Source: Gaiellasilicea sp963794385 (lineage in GTDB: Bacteria > Actinomycetota > Thermoleophilia > Gaiellales > Gaiellaceae). Taken from it: a DNA stretch of 64,000 nucleotides. Below are positions 33,984-42,257 of this stretch, piece by piece (position 1 is the stretch's first letter; each line of letters begins with the position of its first letter). The stretch covers positions 1-64,000 of the forward strand of contig CAWCDT010000013.1 of NCBI GenBank assembly GCA_963794385.1, read 5' to 3'. The notes under the pieces were generated by a model that saw only the letters and a list, made by a program, of their open reading frames with translations, made no database searches and was not told the DNA's origin. The translations under genes and the position numbers were made by a program.

Positions 33984-35216
33984 CTACTGAACGCGGACGG
34001 AGGCGCTGTACGCCTTGTCGCGAGGCGAGTAGATCCGCACGCTCGCGCCGGGCGGAGCGGCCACCTTGGTGCTGAAGAAGCCGCGCGTGCCCGTCCGGCG
34101 CACGCCGCCGCGGAACCGCCAAGCGCTGCCGGCGCGCACCTGGACGCGGTATGTCTGCACGCCCGTCCTCGGCCTGACTTGGCCCCACAGCACGAGGGCA
34201 CCGCCGCTCCTGCCCGCCTGGGCGAGCGGGAGCGGGAAGGCGCGCGCCGCCAGCTTCGCGCGGTCCGAAACGTTGAAGAGGCCGCTCTGGAAGCGCTCGG
34301 TGTTGGGCTCGTCCTTGACGAGGTAGTGGATCAACATGTCCACCCGAGGCGTTTTGTGAGCCCGACGGCCGGACTGGCCGATCAACTCGGCCTGGCGCTG
34401 TTGCGAGACGCCGAAGGCACCCGTCTGGTAGCCGTACTCGGTCAGCCAGATCCGCTTCCGCGTGCCGAAGGCACGCCCGACCTCGGCGAGCAGCCGCTCG
34501 AGCGTGGCCATCGTGATCGTGAGGCAGTGGGCGCAGCCGCCGGAGAACGGCGACTCGCGCGTGCTCGACGGATAGGGGTGGTGCGCGTACGCGTCCAGGC
34601 GGGCGCCGGCGGCCCGCATCCCTCGGATGAAGGCGACGGGCGAGACACCGCCGGTCGCGGCACGCGGCGCTGTCACCCCGCCTGCGACCTTCGCCCGCCG
34701 ATTGACGGCGTGGATCGCCCGATAGCCCGGGTTGAGCAGCTGGCGGACGTAGGTGCGCGCGTCGGTCGGACGGAGCCAGCGCCGCTGGTTCGGCTCGTTC
34801 CAAATCAGCCACTGGTTCACCCAGCGGTATCGCGCGGCGGCGGTGCGCGCGAAGCGCGCGAAGGACGTCGCGCCCGGCGCAAAGTTGGGCGTCCGACCGG
34901 CGTTCGCCCAGCGCGGCGAGCCGACGATCCCGACCACGGCCGGAATTCGGCGCGCGCGGAGCCCCTCGAGGACGAGGTCGCTCTCCTCCCAGTCGGGCTT
35001 GCCGCGCACCCGCTCGATCCGGTCCCAGCGCAGGTTGAACCGCACGAGGTCGACGCCGAGCCGCTCCAGCCGATCGAGCCGGTCGTCGAGCGTGCCGGGG
35101 CCGTGCGCCAGCCAGGAGTCGTCCTGGATTCCGAAGCGGACGCCGGTCGAAGCGCCGGCGGGGGCGGAGAGCGCGAGCATGGCGCCCATGAGCAGCCCGA
35201 TGAGGACGAGTCGCAT
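33984..35216 (-). CDS. Secreted clan GH-A-like glycoside hydrolase
   Basis: A 410-residue exported protein with a signal peptide (MRLVLIGLLMGAMLALSAPA) and a TIM-barrel domain. The barrel shows LVRFNLRWDRIER, the acid/base Glu in WLIWNEPNQRRW (~residue 146) and the presumed nucleophile Glu in RIWLTEYGYQT (~residue 262). These fit clan GH-A glycosidases (GH39/GH5-like), but the exact family is unclear. A C-terminal beta domain (RTGVQTYRVQVRAGSAWRF) is Ig-like. The start at 35216 gives a proper signal peptide; an upstream ATG would add a poor N-terminus. It lies 50 bp from rmlA on the same strand, and may trim or remodel surface glycans. Confidence 0.85.
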   Translation of the reverse strand: MRLVLIGLLMGAMLALSAPAGASTGVRFGIQDDSWLAHGPGTLDDRLDRLERLGVDLVRFNLRWDRIERVRGKPDWEESDLVLEGLRARRIPAVVGIVGSPRWANAGRTPNFAPGATSFARFARTAAARYRWVNQWLIWNEPNQRRWLRPTDARTYVRQLLNPGYRAIHAVNRRAKVAGGVTAPRAATGGVSPVAFIRGMRAAGARLDAYAHHPYPSSTRESPFSGGCAHCLTITMATLERLLAEVGRAFGTRKRIWLTEYGYQTGAFGVSQQRQAELIGQSGRRAHKTPRVDMLIHYLVKDEPNTERFQSGLFNVSDRAKLAARAFPLPLAQAGRSGGALVLWGQVRPRTGVQTYRVQVRAGSAWRFRGGVRRTGTRGFFSTKVAAPPGASVRIYSPRDKAYSASVRVQ

Positions 35217-35329
35217 TGCAGGCGGGTTCCCCACTACACCGGATCCGACACGTGAGTGTTGCACCAGCGTCAACGACCCACCGGACGGTGCGCCGGACGG
35301 GTCTCGCCGAGCGGAGAGGCCGGGACGCA

Positions 35330-35470
35330 TCAGGCTCCCCTACGCAGCCTCCGGCGACGCGCCTTACGCCCTTTCACGAGGGGCGCGTAGCGGACCGCCG
35401 CGAACCAGACGTAGGTGCCGAAGGCGAGCGCAGCGGTCAGAAGCTGCAGGATTCGGCGCACCAGCGTCAC
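35330..35470 (-). CDS. Possible 46-residue membrane protein
   Basis: A short GTG-started frame encodes one hydrophobic helix (ILQLLTAALAFGTYVWFAAV) followed by a very basic tail (KGRKARRRRLRRGA). Composition resembles small tail-anchored membrane proteins. It is divergent from hsp20 and upstream of the glycosidase on the same strand. No homologue is recognised, so it may be a chance frame. Confidence 0.35.
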   Translation of the reverse strand: MTLVRRILQLLTAALAFGTYVWFAAVRYAPLVKGRKARRRRLRRGA

Positions 35471-35504
35471 GCTTCGATCGTACTCGGCGGGGTAGGGTGA
35501 AAAG

Positions 35505-35939
35505 ATGGCGCGGCGGGACGCCGATCGGTTGCAGGAGGAGATCGAGGAGCTCTTCGCGGACCTCTGGCAGGTGCCGAGGTTCGCGGCTCGGCACGGCTAC
35601 CGGCCCGCCGTCGACTGCTTCGTGACCGACGAGCCGCACCAGCTGAACATCGTCGTCGAGCTCGCGGGGGTCGATCCGGACTCGATCGAGACCGGTGTCG
35701 CCGAGCGGGCGCTGACGATCTCCGGCGAGCGGTCGCGGCCACGGGTGGGCGGGCAGGTCTACCAGCAGGCGGAGATCGAGTACGGGCGCTTCGAACGACG
35801 CATCCCGCTCGGCCACGACGTTGCCGCGGCGTCGGCGAGCGCCGTCTACGAGGCAGGGATGCTGCGGATCACGCTCCCGATCGCCAAGCGGACGCCGCGA
35901 GGGCGCGGGGTCACCATCGTCGTGCGCAGGGTCGGATGA
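35505..35939 (+). CDS. Small heat-shock protein (Hsp20/alpha-crystallin)
   Basis: A 144-residue chaperone with the alpha-crystallin domain: VDCFVTDEPHQLNIVVELAG, then TISGERSRP, FERRIPLGHDV and the C-terminal strand YEAGMLRITLPIAKR, followed by an R-rich tail with the IxV-like TIVV motif. Hsp20 proteins hold unfolding clients. The stop overlaps the lon start (ATGA), so chaperone and protease are co-translated; heat-shock control is likely but no HAIR or CIRCE element was found. Confidence 0.93.
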   Translation: MARRDADRLQEEIEELFADLWQVPRFAARHGYRPAVDCFVTDEPHQLNIVVELAGVDPDSIETGVAERALTISGERSRPRVGGQVYQQAEIEYGRFERRIPLGHDVAAASASAVYEAGMLRITLPIAKRTPRGRGVTIVVRRVG

Positions 35940-38332
35940 GCGAGCAGGCAACCGCGCCGGCGCCGGAGGGACTGCGGCTGCCGGTCTTGCCGTTGAAGGA
36001 GACCGTCGTCTTCCCGGAGTCGATGACACCGCTCGCGGTCGGCCAGGAGCGCTCCGTGAAGCTAATCGACGACGTCGTCTCGGGCGAGCGGACGCTCGCG
36101 TTGATCACGGTGCGGAATCCGGAGGTCGACCCGCCGAGCTGGGACGACCTGTACGACGTCGGCACGGTCGCGGTCGTGCACAAGATGATCAAGGTGCCCG
36201 ACGGGACGCTGCGGATCCTCGTCCAGGGGCTGGAGCGAGTCCGGGTCGTGGCGCCGGTGCAGGACGAGCCCTATCTCGTCGCCCGGCTGGAGGAGCTACC
36301 GGACGTCGTCTCCGACTCGCCGGAGGTCGAGGCCCTGACCCGGAACGTGCAGCAGCAGTTCGCCCAGATCATCGCGCTGACGCCATACCTGCCGGAGGAG
36401 CTGCAACTCGCCGCCGCGAACGTCGACGACCCGAGCGCGCTCTCCTCTCTGGTCGCGTCGACGCTCCGCCTGAAGACCGAGGAGCGTCAGGAGCTCCTCG
36501 CCACCGTCGACGTGGAGCAGCGCCTGCGGGCGGTAGCGGTGATTCTGAGCCGCGAGCTCGAGATGTCGGAGCTCGGCTCCAAGATCCAGTCGCAGGTCGC
36601 GAGCGAGATCGACAAGGGCCAGCGCGAGTTCTTCCTCCGCCAACAGCTGAAGGCGATCCAGGAGGAGCTCGGCGAGGCGGACGAGCAGCAGGCCGAGCTC
36701 AACGAGCTCCGGGGCCTGATCGACGAGAAGCAGCTGCCCGAGCACGCGCTCAAGGCCGCCAACCGGGAGCTCGCCAGGCTCGAGAAGCTGCCGCCCGCCG
36801 CCGCCGAGTACGGCGTCATCCGCACCTACCTCGACTGGATCCTGTCGCTGCCGTGGGCCGAGCACACCGACGACAACCTCGACCTCGACCATGCTCGCGA
36901 GATCCTCGACGAGGACCACTTCGACCTCGAAAAGGTGAAAGAGCGGATCGTCGAGCACCTCGCCGTCTCGAAGCTGAAGAACGACCTCGCCGGCCCGATC
37001 CTCTGTTTCGTCGGGCCGCCGGGCGTGGGGAAGACGTCACTCGGACAGTCGATCGCGCGGGCGCTCGGCCGCAAGTTCATCCGCATTTCGGTCGGCGGCG
37101 TCCGCGACGAGTCCGAGATCCGCGGTCACCGGCGCACCTACATCGGTGCGATGCCCGGGACGATCATCCGCGCGATTCGCGACGCCGAGTCGTCGAACCC
37201 CGTCTTCCTGATCGACGAGATCGACAAGATGGGAGCCGACTTTCGGGGCGACCCCGCGTCGGCGATGCTCGAGGTCCTCGACCCGGAGCAGCACTCGAGC
37301 TTCCGCGACCACTACCTCGACCTGCCGTACGACCTTTCGCGGGTGCTCTTCATCTGCACCGCGAACACGCTCGACACGATTCCGCCGCCCCTGCTCGACC
37401 GGATGGACGTGATCAACCTCTCCGGGTACACCCACGACGAGAAGCTCGCGATCGCGAAGCGCTACCTCGTGCCGAAGCAGGTCGAGGCGCACGGCCTCCG
37501 GAAGAGCAAGATCTCGCTCCCAGACCGGACGTTGCGGCTTGTGATCGGCGAGTACACGCGCGAGGCCGGCGTGCGCAACCTGGAGCGCCGGCTCGCCGCA
37601 CTGTGCCGCAAGGCCGCCACGATGGTCGCGCGGGGCCACAAGGAGAAGATCAAGGTCGACGAGGCGCGGGTCCGGGAGTGGCTCGGCCCGCGCACGTTCG
37701 CAGCCGACGCCCGCAAGCGCACCGCGGATCCGGGCGTCGCGACGGGGCTTGCCTACACGGCCGTCGGCGGCGACGTCCTCTTCATCGAGGCCACCGCCTA
37801 CCCCGGGAAGGGGCGGCTCACGATCACCGGCCAGCTCGGCGAGGTGATGCAGGAGTCCGCGCAGGCGGCGCTCTCGTGGGTGCGCTCGCACGCAGACGAG
37901 CTCGGCGTGCCGGCGGCGTGGTTCGCCGAGCACGACGTCCACATCCATGTCCCAGCCGGAGCGGTGCCGAAGGACGGCCCGTCGGCCGGGGTCACGATGG
38001 CGACGGCACTCGCCTCGCTCGTGCGCGGGGTGCCGGTCGACGACGACGTGGGCATGACCGGCGAGATCACGCTCACCGGGCAGGTGCTGCCGATCGGAGG
38101 CGTCCGGGAGAAAGTACTCGCAGCGCAACGCGCAGGGCTGAAGCGCGTCATCCTGCCGCTCGAGAACGCGCCCGACCTGGAGGAGCTGCCCGCGGAGACG
38201 ACGGCCGAGCTCGAGTTCGTCCTCGCGGACCACGTCGAGGAGGTCTTCGACGATGCGTTCCGCGGCAATGGCCGCGTGCGGCGCCCCCGGCACGCCTCGC
38301 TGCACCGTCAGGCTGCGGCTCCGCGCCGGTAG
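35936..38332 (+). CDS. lon: ATP-dependent protease Lon (LonA)
   Basis: A 798-residue LonA. The N-terminal substrate domain opens LPVLPLKETVVFPESMTPL. A long coiled helix region carries QREFFLRQQLKAIQEELGE. The AAA+ module has Walker A GPPGVGKTSLGQSIA (~residue 362), Walker B PVFLIDEIDKMG and RDHYLDLPYDLSRV. The protease domain has catalytic Ser in PKDGPSAGVTM (~residue 683) and catalytic Lys in GGVREKVLAAQRAG. It degrades misfolded cytosolic proteins and is paired with hsp20 in a two-gene operon. No breaks seen. Confidence 0.97.
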   Translation: MSEQATAPAPEGLRLPVLPLKETVVFPESMTPLAVGQERSVKLIDDVVSGERTLALITVRNPEVDPPSWDDLYDVGTVAVVHKMIKVPDGTLRILVQGLERVRVVAPVQDEPYLVARLEELPDVVSDSPEVEALTRNVQQQFAQIIALTPYLPEELQLAAANVDDPSALSSLVASTLRLKTEERQELLATVDVEQRLRAVAVILSRELEMSELGSKIQSQVASEIDKGQREFFLRQQLKAIQEELGEADEQQAELNELRGLIDEKQLPEHALKAANRELARLEKLPPAAAEYGVIRTYLDWILSLPWAEHTDDNLDLDHAREILDEDHFDLEKVKERIVEHLAVSKLKNDLAGPILCFVGPPGVGKTSLGQSIARALGRKFIRISVGGVRDESEIRGHRRTYIGAMPGTIIRAIRDAESSNPVFLIDEIDKMGADFRGDPASAMLEVLDPEQHSSFRDHYLDLPYDLSRVLFICTANTLDTIPPPLLDRMDVINLSGYTHDEKLAIAKRYLVPKQVEAHGLRKSKISLPDRTLRLVIGEYTREAGVRNLERRLAALCRKAATMVARGHKEKIKVDEARVREWLGPRTFAADARKRTADPGVATGLAYTAVGGDVLFIEATAYPGKGRLTITGQLGEVMQESAQAALSWVRSHADELGVPAAWFAEHDVHIHVPAGAVPKDGPSAGVTMATALASLVRGVPVDDDVGMTGEITLTGQVLPIGGVREKVLAAQRAGLKRVILPLENAPDLEELPAETTAELEFVLADHVEEVFDDAFRGNGRVRRPRHASLHRQAAAPRR

Positions 38333-38403
38333 TGCTGTTTGGGAGGGGCGTCCTGAGGCAAGATTGAGCGAACGACCACGAGCCACCGAAAGGACGGGCC
38401 GCA

Positions 38404-38886
38404 ATGGCCAGGACGAAGGACAAGCTCTACGACACGGCCGACACGATGCGGCCGTATGTCGACCGCGCGTTGCACGACGAGGCGCTCCACGACAACCTCA
38501 AGGAGGCGTTCGGCGCCGCCAGGCAGGTGTACGGCGAGCTGCTCGGCAACCGGAACCTCAGCTCGACCGCAATGCGTGCCGCAACCGACAAAGACATCCA
38601 GGAGAACCTGCGCAAGGCCGTCGAGGAGCTTCGCACCGCCTCGAACCGGATCCAGGGCAAGGCGGACCACGGCACCCGCAACATGCTGCTGCTGCTCACG
38701 GGGATCACGCTGGGAATCCTCTTCAACCCGATCACCGGGCCGCAGACGCGTGAGTGGTTGATGGAGAAGATCACCGGCGAGAGCTCGGACGACTACTCGT
38801 ACACGCCTCCGCCGGCGCCGACGAACTCCGGCGCGAGCTCGGTGCAGAGCTCGGTCGACGAGGCCGTCGAGAAGTCGAAGTCCTAG
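38404..38886 (+). CDS. YtxH-like hypothetical protein
   Basis: A 160-residue protein with a helical N-terminus (EALHDNLKEAFGAARQVYGE), one hydrophobic helix (MLLLLTGITLGILFNPITGP, ~residues 98-117) followed by TREWLMEKITG, and a Pro/Ser-rich tail. This resembles YtxH-type general-stress proteins, in which one glycine-rich membrane helix precedes a charged helix. It lies downstream of lon by 71 bp with its own GGACGG site near the start. Function unknown. Confidence 0.75.
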   Translation: MARTKDKLYDTADTMRPYVDRALHDEALHDNLKEAFGAARQVYGELLGNRNLSSTAMRAATDKDIQENLRKAVEELRTASNRIQGKADHGTRNMLLLLTGITLGILFNPITGPQTREWLMEKITGESSDDYSYTPPPAPTNSGASSVQSSVDEAVEKSKS

Positions 38887-38892
38887 AGGCTT

Positions 38893-40353
38893 CTAGCCGG
38901 ACCTGATCAGGGCGCCGTCGCCCTCGGCCGAGACCGGGGCGACGAGCGCCCGCTCGAGCGAGCCCGGCTCCAGGCCGCTGGCGCTGGAGATATCGGTCGA
39001 CCCGAGCAGGACGATGGCCGGCTTCGGTGCTGTCGCGCCGGGTGGGACGGGCGGTGCCCAGCCGCGCCCGGCCGCGAACATGACGTCGTCGAGCCGGCGC
39101 CACGCGCTCAGATACGGGAAGGAGTTCACCACACCGTCGTAGCCCAGCGGCAGCAGGCCGACCGGGTGGATCTCGAAGTGCAAGTGGTACGGGGTCGACT
39201 GGGCGTCGCCTGTGTTGCCGACGAAGCCGACCACGTCCCCCGCCCGCACCTCACGCCCGTTGACGGCGAGGGGAGAGAAGGCGGAGAGATGGGCGTAGTA
39301 GAACTGGTTGCCCTGGCGGTCGCGGAGCCAGAGCCGGTACCCGCCGCGCTCGTTCCAGCCGACCGAGAACACGGTTCCTTCCGTCACTGCAAGGAGCGGC
39401 GCACCGAGCGGGGCGAAGATGTCCTCGCCGTGATGCCAGCCGACGCCGGCCCGGGGGGCGCCGAAGGTGTCGGTGAAGGACGACGGGCCGTAGACAGGGA
39501 AGACGAACCCGGCCGGTGAGAGAGGCGCCGACACGTCCGTGGGGGGCGGTCGGTAGATCGGGCCCGGGTGCCCCGGCTCCTCCGGCTCGGGGGGCTTGGG
39601 CAGCGGCTTGGGCTTTGGCCGGGGCTTTGCCTTCGGCGGCGCGGGCGTGGGCTTCGCGGTGGTCGTCGGGGTCGGTTCCGGCTCGGGAGCCGGGACGACC
39701 GACGTGGAGGCGGCCGCCTCGGCGCGACCGACGTGGATCTCGCTCCCCGCGGGCAACCCGCCGTGGTCGGCGGTCAGCACGACGCGGAGCGCCGTGATCG
39801 CGGCGCGCGCCTGACGCGTTTCGTCGACGACCGGCGCCTCCGCCACTTGCTCGAGCGTGACGACGTAGCCCCAATCGGCGAGAGGGAAGCTCTGGTTCGG
39901 CGCAGCGGCGACGGGCGTCCCCAGCAGGACGAGGTTCGCCACCGCCGATCCTGCCGTGTCGGCCGCCTCGGCGGTCGCCTTCGCACGGGCCGCGACGCTG
40001 TCGGCCGTGATCTCGCCGTTCAGGAGCGAGAGCTGCAGCACGTCGGCGACCGCGTGCGCGGCAATGATCCCGGACGACTTCGCGGACACGCTCGAGGACA
40101 GCGGTCCGGACCTCGCACCGACGCCGTCGGCCGGGTACGCGAAGCCGCCGGCGGCGCCCGTAGACACCGGCCCGGGGGCACTCGAGCCGGCCGCCGACGC
40201 GCCGGGCTGACCCGGGACGACGACCGAGATGCCAAACGCGCCCGCCGAGACGACCGGCGCCTCCGCGCCGGTGCTGGTGCCGGCACCGAGCGCGGCGACG
40301 ACGCCCGCAAGCAGAAGAAGTGGGACAAGCCTGTGCTGCACTGGGCGATTCAT
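38893..40353 (-). CDS. Secreted M23-family peptidase
   Basis: A 486-residue exported protein: signal peptide (LVPLLLLAGVVAALGAGTST), an N-terminal region of Val/Ala-rich strands (~residues 40-230), a Pro/Lys-rich linker (KPRPKPKPLPKPPEPEEPGH, ~285-305), and an M23 LytM-like domain. That domain has GVGWHHGEDIFAPLGAPLLA (metal His/Asp) and STPYHLHFEIHP (His-x-His). M23 peptidases cut peptidoglycan cross-bridges, or act as activators when ligands are missing; here the ligands look complete. ATG at 40353. Convergent with the YtxH-like gene, 6 bp apart. Confidence 0.9.
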   Translation of the reverse strand: MNRPVQHRLVPLLLLAGVVAALGAGTSTGAEAPVVSAGAFGISVVVPGQPGASAAGSSAPGPVSTGAAGGFAYPADGVGARSGPLSSSVSAKSSGIIAAHAVADVLQLSLLNGEITADSVAARAKATAEAADTAGSAVANLVLLGTPVAAAPNQSFPLADWGYVVTLEQVAEAPVVDETRQARAAITALRVVLTADHGGLPAGSEIHVGRAEAAASTSVVPAPEPEPTPTTTAKPTPAPPKAKPRPKPKPLPKPPEPEEPGHPGPIYRPPPTDVSAPLSPAGFVFPVYGPSSFTDTFGAPRAGVGWHHGEDIFAPLGAPLLAVTEGTVFSVGWNERGGYRLWLRDRQGNQFYYAHLSAFSPLAVNGREVRAGDVVGFVGNTGDAQSTPYHLHFEIHPVGLLPLGYDGVVNSFPYLSAWRRLDDVMFAAGRGWAPPVPPGATAPKPAIVLLGSTDISSASGLEPGSLERALVAPVSAEGDGALIRSG

Positions 40354-40399
40354 TATGCGGAACGTCCGATAATCCTGGCCGGATGCGGCCGCGTCGCCC

Positions 40400-40786
40400 T
40401 TACGACAGTCGGCGCGTGAACTCGCGGAAGCGGTCGCGGGCCGCGTCGTCGGGCCCGAGCTCCTCGTCGTCCCCGTAGCGCGGGTCGGCCGCGATCTCCT
40501 CCGCAACAGACCGGACCTCGTGTGCGATCGCGGCGCGGTTACCGGGATCGCGGAGGAGCACGTCGACCCACGTGTCGGTGCCGTCGTACGGCGGTATGTC
40601 GTGATCGACGAGCAGCTCACCGAGCTTCATGCCGACGCGGATGTACGCGAAGGTCCGAAACGCAAGGATGCGCCGCGGCGAGCCGACCAGACGCTCGATC
40701 TCCCGGTCGTCAGCCTGGATCTGCGCGACGATGCTGCCGATCGGCTCGTCGACGAGCGGAAGCCAGATCTCCTCGTTCCGCGTCAT
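40400..40786 (-). CDS. Hypothetical protein downstream of TauE pair
   Basis: A 128-residue soluble, acidic protein that I do not recognise. It has EEIWLPLVDEPIGSIVAQIQ, a helical segment RRILAFRTFAYIRVGMKLGE, and a C-terminal DDAARDRFREFTRRLS helix. The ATG at 40786 overlaps the upstream TauE-type stop (ATGA), so it is co-translated with the split permease; a longer reading is less likely. Its job may be linked to the transporter, but nothing in the sequence shows how. Confidence 0.7.
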   Translation of the reverse strand: MTRNEEIWLPLVDEPIGSIVAQIQADDREIERLVGSPRRILAFRTFAYIRVGMKLGELLVDHDIPPYDGTDTWVDVLLRDPGNRAAIAHEVRSVAEEIAADPRYGDDEELGPDDAARDRFREFTRRLS

Positions 40787-41175
40787 GGCTCGGAAGGATA
40801 CGGGGACGACTTCCGTGTGCGCCATGCCAGTTGGGCGGCGACGGCGAGCAGGAGGATCGCGAACAGCCGTCGCAGCGTGTCCTCCGGCAGCGCCGTCGCC
40901 ACCTGCACGCCGACGACGGCGCCCGCGATCGAGGCGAGCCCGAGCACGAGCGCGGTGCGCCGACGAACGTTCCCATAGCGACGCTGACGCCAGGTCCCGG
41001 CGGCGACGGTCGGCAGGATCGCGAGCAGCGAGGTCGCCTCCGCCTCGATCTGCGAGAGGCCAAGACCGACGAGGGTGGGCACGAACAGGATGCCGCCGCC
41101 GACGCCGAAGAATCCGGCCAGCACGCCGGCGGCGAAGCCGAGCGAGACCGCGAGCACGATTGTCCCGGCACTCAC
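40783..41175 (-). CDS. TauE/SafE-type half permease, second gene
   Basis: A 130-residue membrane protein with four helices, corresponding to one half of a normal ~250-residue TauE/SafE sulfite/anion exporter. It contains AGVLAGFFGVGGGILFVPTL, the repeat signature GGGI..VP, and EAEATSLLAILPTVAAGTWR. The upstream gene (41172-41522) encodes another complete half with the same signature, and the two overlap by GTGA. Each half keeps one repeat, so the pair probably forms a heterodimer. Substrate (sulfite, sulfonate or other anion) unknown. Confidence 0.85.
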   Translation of the reverse strand: MSAGTIVLAVSLGFAAGVLAGFFGVGGGILFVPTLVGLGLSQIEAEATSLLAILPTVAAGTWRQRRYGNVRRRTALVLGLASIAGAVVGVQVATALPEDTLRRLFAILLLAVAAQLAWRTRKSSPYPSEP

Positions 41176-41522
41176 GACGCGAGCAGCCAGACGGCGATCG
41201 CCACGAGCAGGCCGGCGAAGGCGTAGCCGAGCACCTGCGACGAGACTCGCTGCTGGACCGCCGTGCCCGCGACGGCGCCGGCGGCGGCGGGCAGGCCGAC
41301 GAGCGCCGCGTGCGCCACGTCGACGTGGCCCTCGAAGGCGTAGAGGACGACGCCGGCGAGCGCCGTGATGCCGATCGCGGCGAGCGACGTGCCGGTCGCG
41401 AGCTTCCCGTCGAAGCCGAGCAGCATGATCAGCAGCGGCACGATCACTATCCCGCCACCGACGCCGAACAGAGCGCTGAAGAGGCCCGCGACCAGGCCGA
41501 TCGCTATGAGCTTCAGCGGCAC
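41172..41522 (-). CDS. TauE/SafE-type half permease, first gene
   Basis: A 116-residue four-helix protein with VAGLFSALFGVGGGIVIVPL and TSLAAIGITALAGVVLYAFE, matching the first half of TauE/SafE permeases. The GTG at 41522 is chosen because it gives VPLKLIAIGLVAG as a direct membrane start; the longer reading adds antisense-like sequence. It is first of a three-gene overlapping run with the second half permease and the hypothetical protein. The 18-bp gap to divergent otsB leaves little room for two promoters. Confidence 0.85.
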   Translation of the reverse strand: MPLKLIAIGLVAGLFSALFGVGGGIVIVPLLIMLLGFDGKLATGTSLAAIGITALAGVVLYAFEGHVDVAHAALVGLPAAAGAVAGTAVQQRVSSQVLGYAFAGLLVAIAVWLLAS

Positions 41523-41540
41523 CGCTCGTATCCTAGGGCG

Positions 41541-42257
41541 GTGGACGGCGACCGCCTGCTCGCCCGCCTCGCCGAGGCGCCGGACCAGGCGGCGATCCTG
41601 CTCGACGTCGACGGTGTGCTGGCACCGATCGTCGACGTGCCGCACGAGGCTGCGGTGCCGGAGCCGACCCGGGCCGAGCTACGGCGGCTGCACGGCCGCT
41701 ACGCGCTCGTCGCCTGCATCAGCGGCCGCTCCGGGGCCGACGCACGCCGGGTCGTGGGCCTGGACGAGCTCGTCTACGTCGGCGAGCACGGGCTCGAGCT
41801 GGAGCCTGCTGCACACGAGTGGAGCGAGCGCCTCCAGCACTTCGCGGCCACGGTGGACTGGGACGACGTCGAGCGCAAGCCTCTGACCGTGAGCTTCCAC
41901 TACCGGCGTGCCCCGAACGAAGCGGACGCCCGCACGCTCCTCGAAGCCGTCGCAACTCGGGCCCGCCACGAAGGCCTCGTCGCTCGCTTCGGACGGAAGG
42001 TGCTCGAGCTTCGGCCACCGCTCGGCGCCCACAAGGGGACGGCCGTCGCGCACCTGCTCGGAGAGCGAAGGCTCGACCGCGCCCTCTACGCCGGCGACGA
42101 CACCACGGACCTCGACGCGTTCGCCGCCCTGGCCGGGCTCGAGCTCGGCGTCAGAGTGGCGGTCGCCTCGGCGGAAGGGCCCTCCGAGCTGCGCGAGGCC
42201 GCCGACGTCGTCGTCGGCGGCCCCGCGGAGCTGCTGGACTTGTTGCGGCGGCTCTAA
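41541..42257 (+). CDS. otsB: Trehalose-6-phosphate phosphatase-like HAD enzyme
   Basis: A 238-residue HAD phosphatase. Motif I is LLDVDGVLAPIVDVP (nucleophile and acid Asp), then ACISGRSGADARRVVGL, GEHGLELEPA (TPP signature), the Lys of RPPLGAHKGTAV, and motif IV ALYAGDDTTDLDAF. Trehalose-phosphatases release trehalose from trehalose-6-phosphate. No otsA lies nearby, so a related sugar phosphate is possible. GTG start at 41541, preceded only by TAGGGCG. The stop interlocks with the convergent MFS gene stop. Confidence 0.88.
   Translation: MDGDRLLARLAEAPDQAAILLDVDGVLAPIVDVPHEAAVPEPTRAELRRLHGRYALVACISGRSGADARRVVGLDELVYVGEHGLELEPAAHEWSERLQHFAATVDWDDVERKPLTVSFHYRRAPNEADARTLLEAVATRARHEGLVARFGRKVLELRPPLGAHKGTAVAHLLGERRLDRALYAGDDTTDLDAFAALAGLELGVRVAVASAEGPSELREAADVVVGGPAELLDLLRRL

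Noticed and set aside
33142..34812. Long minus-strand frame joining rmlA with an N-terminal extension
   Set aside because: The part before 33933 is a shadow of the glycosidase gene in another frame; RmlA starts at the ATG at 33933.
33984..35330. Glycosidase start at 35330
   Set aside because: The added N-terminus has no signal-peptide features, whereas 35216 begins a clean signal peptide.
35821..38367. 848-residue plus-strand frame over lon
   Set aside because: Frame-shifted shadow of lon with Arg/Pro/Ala-rich sequence; lon itself is intact.
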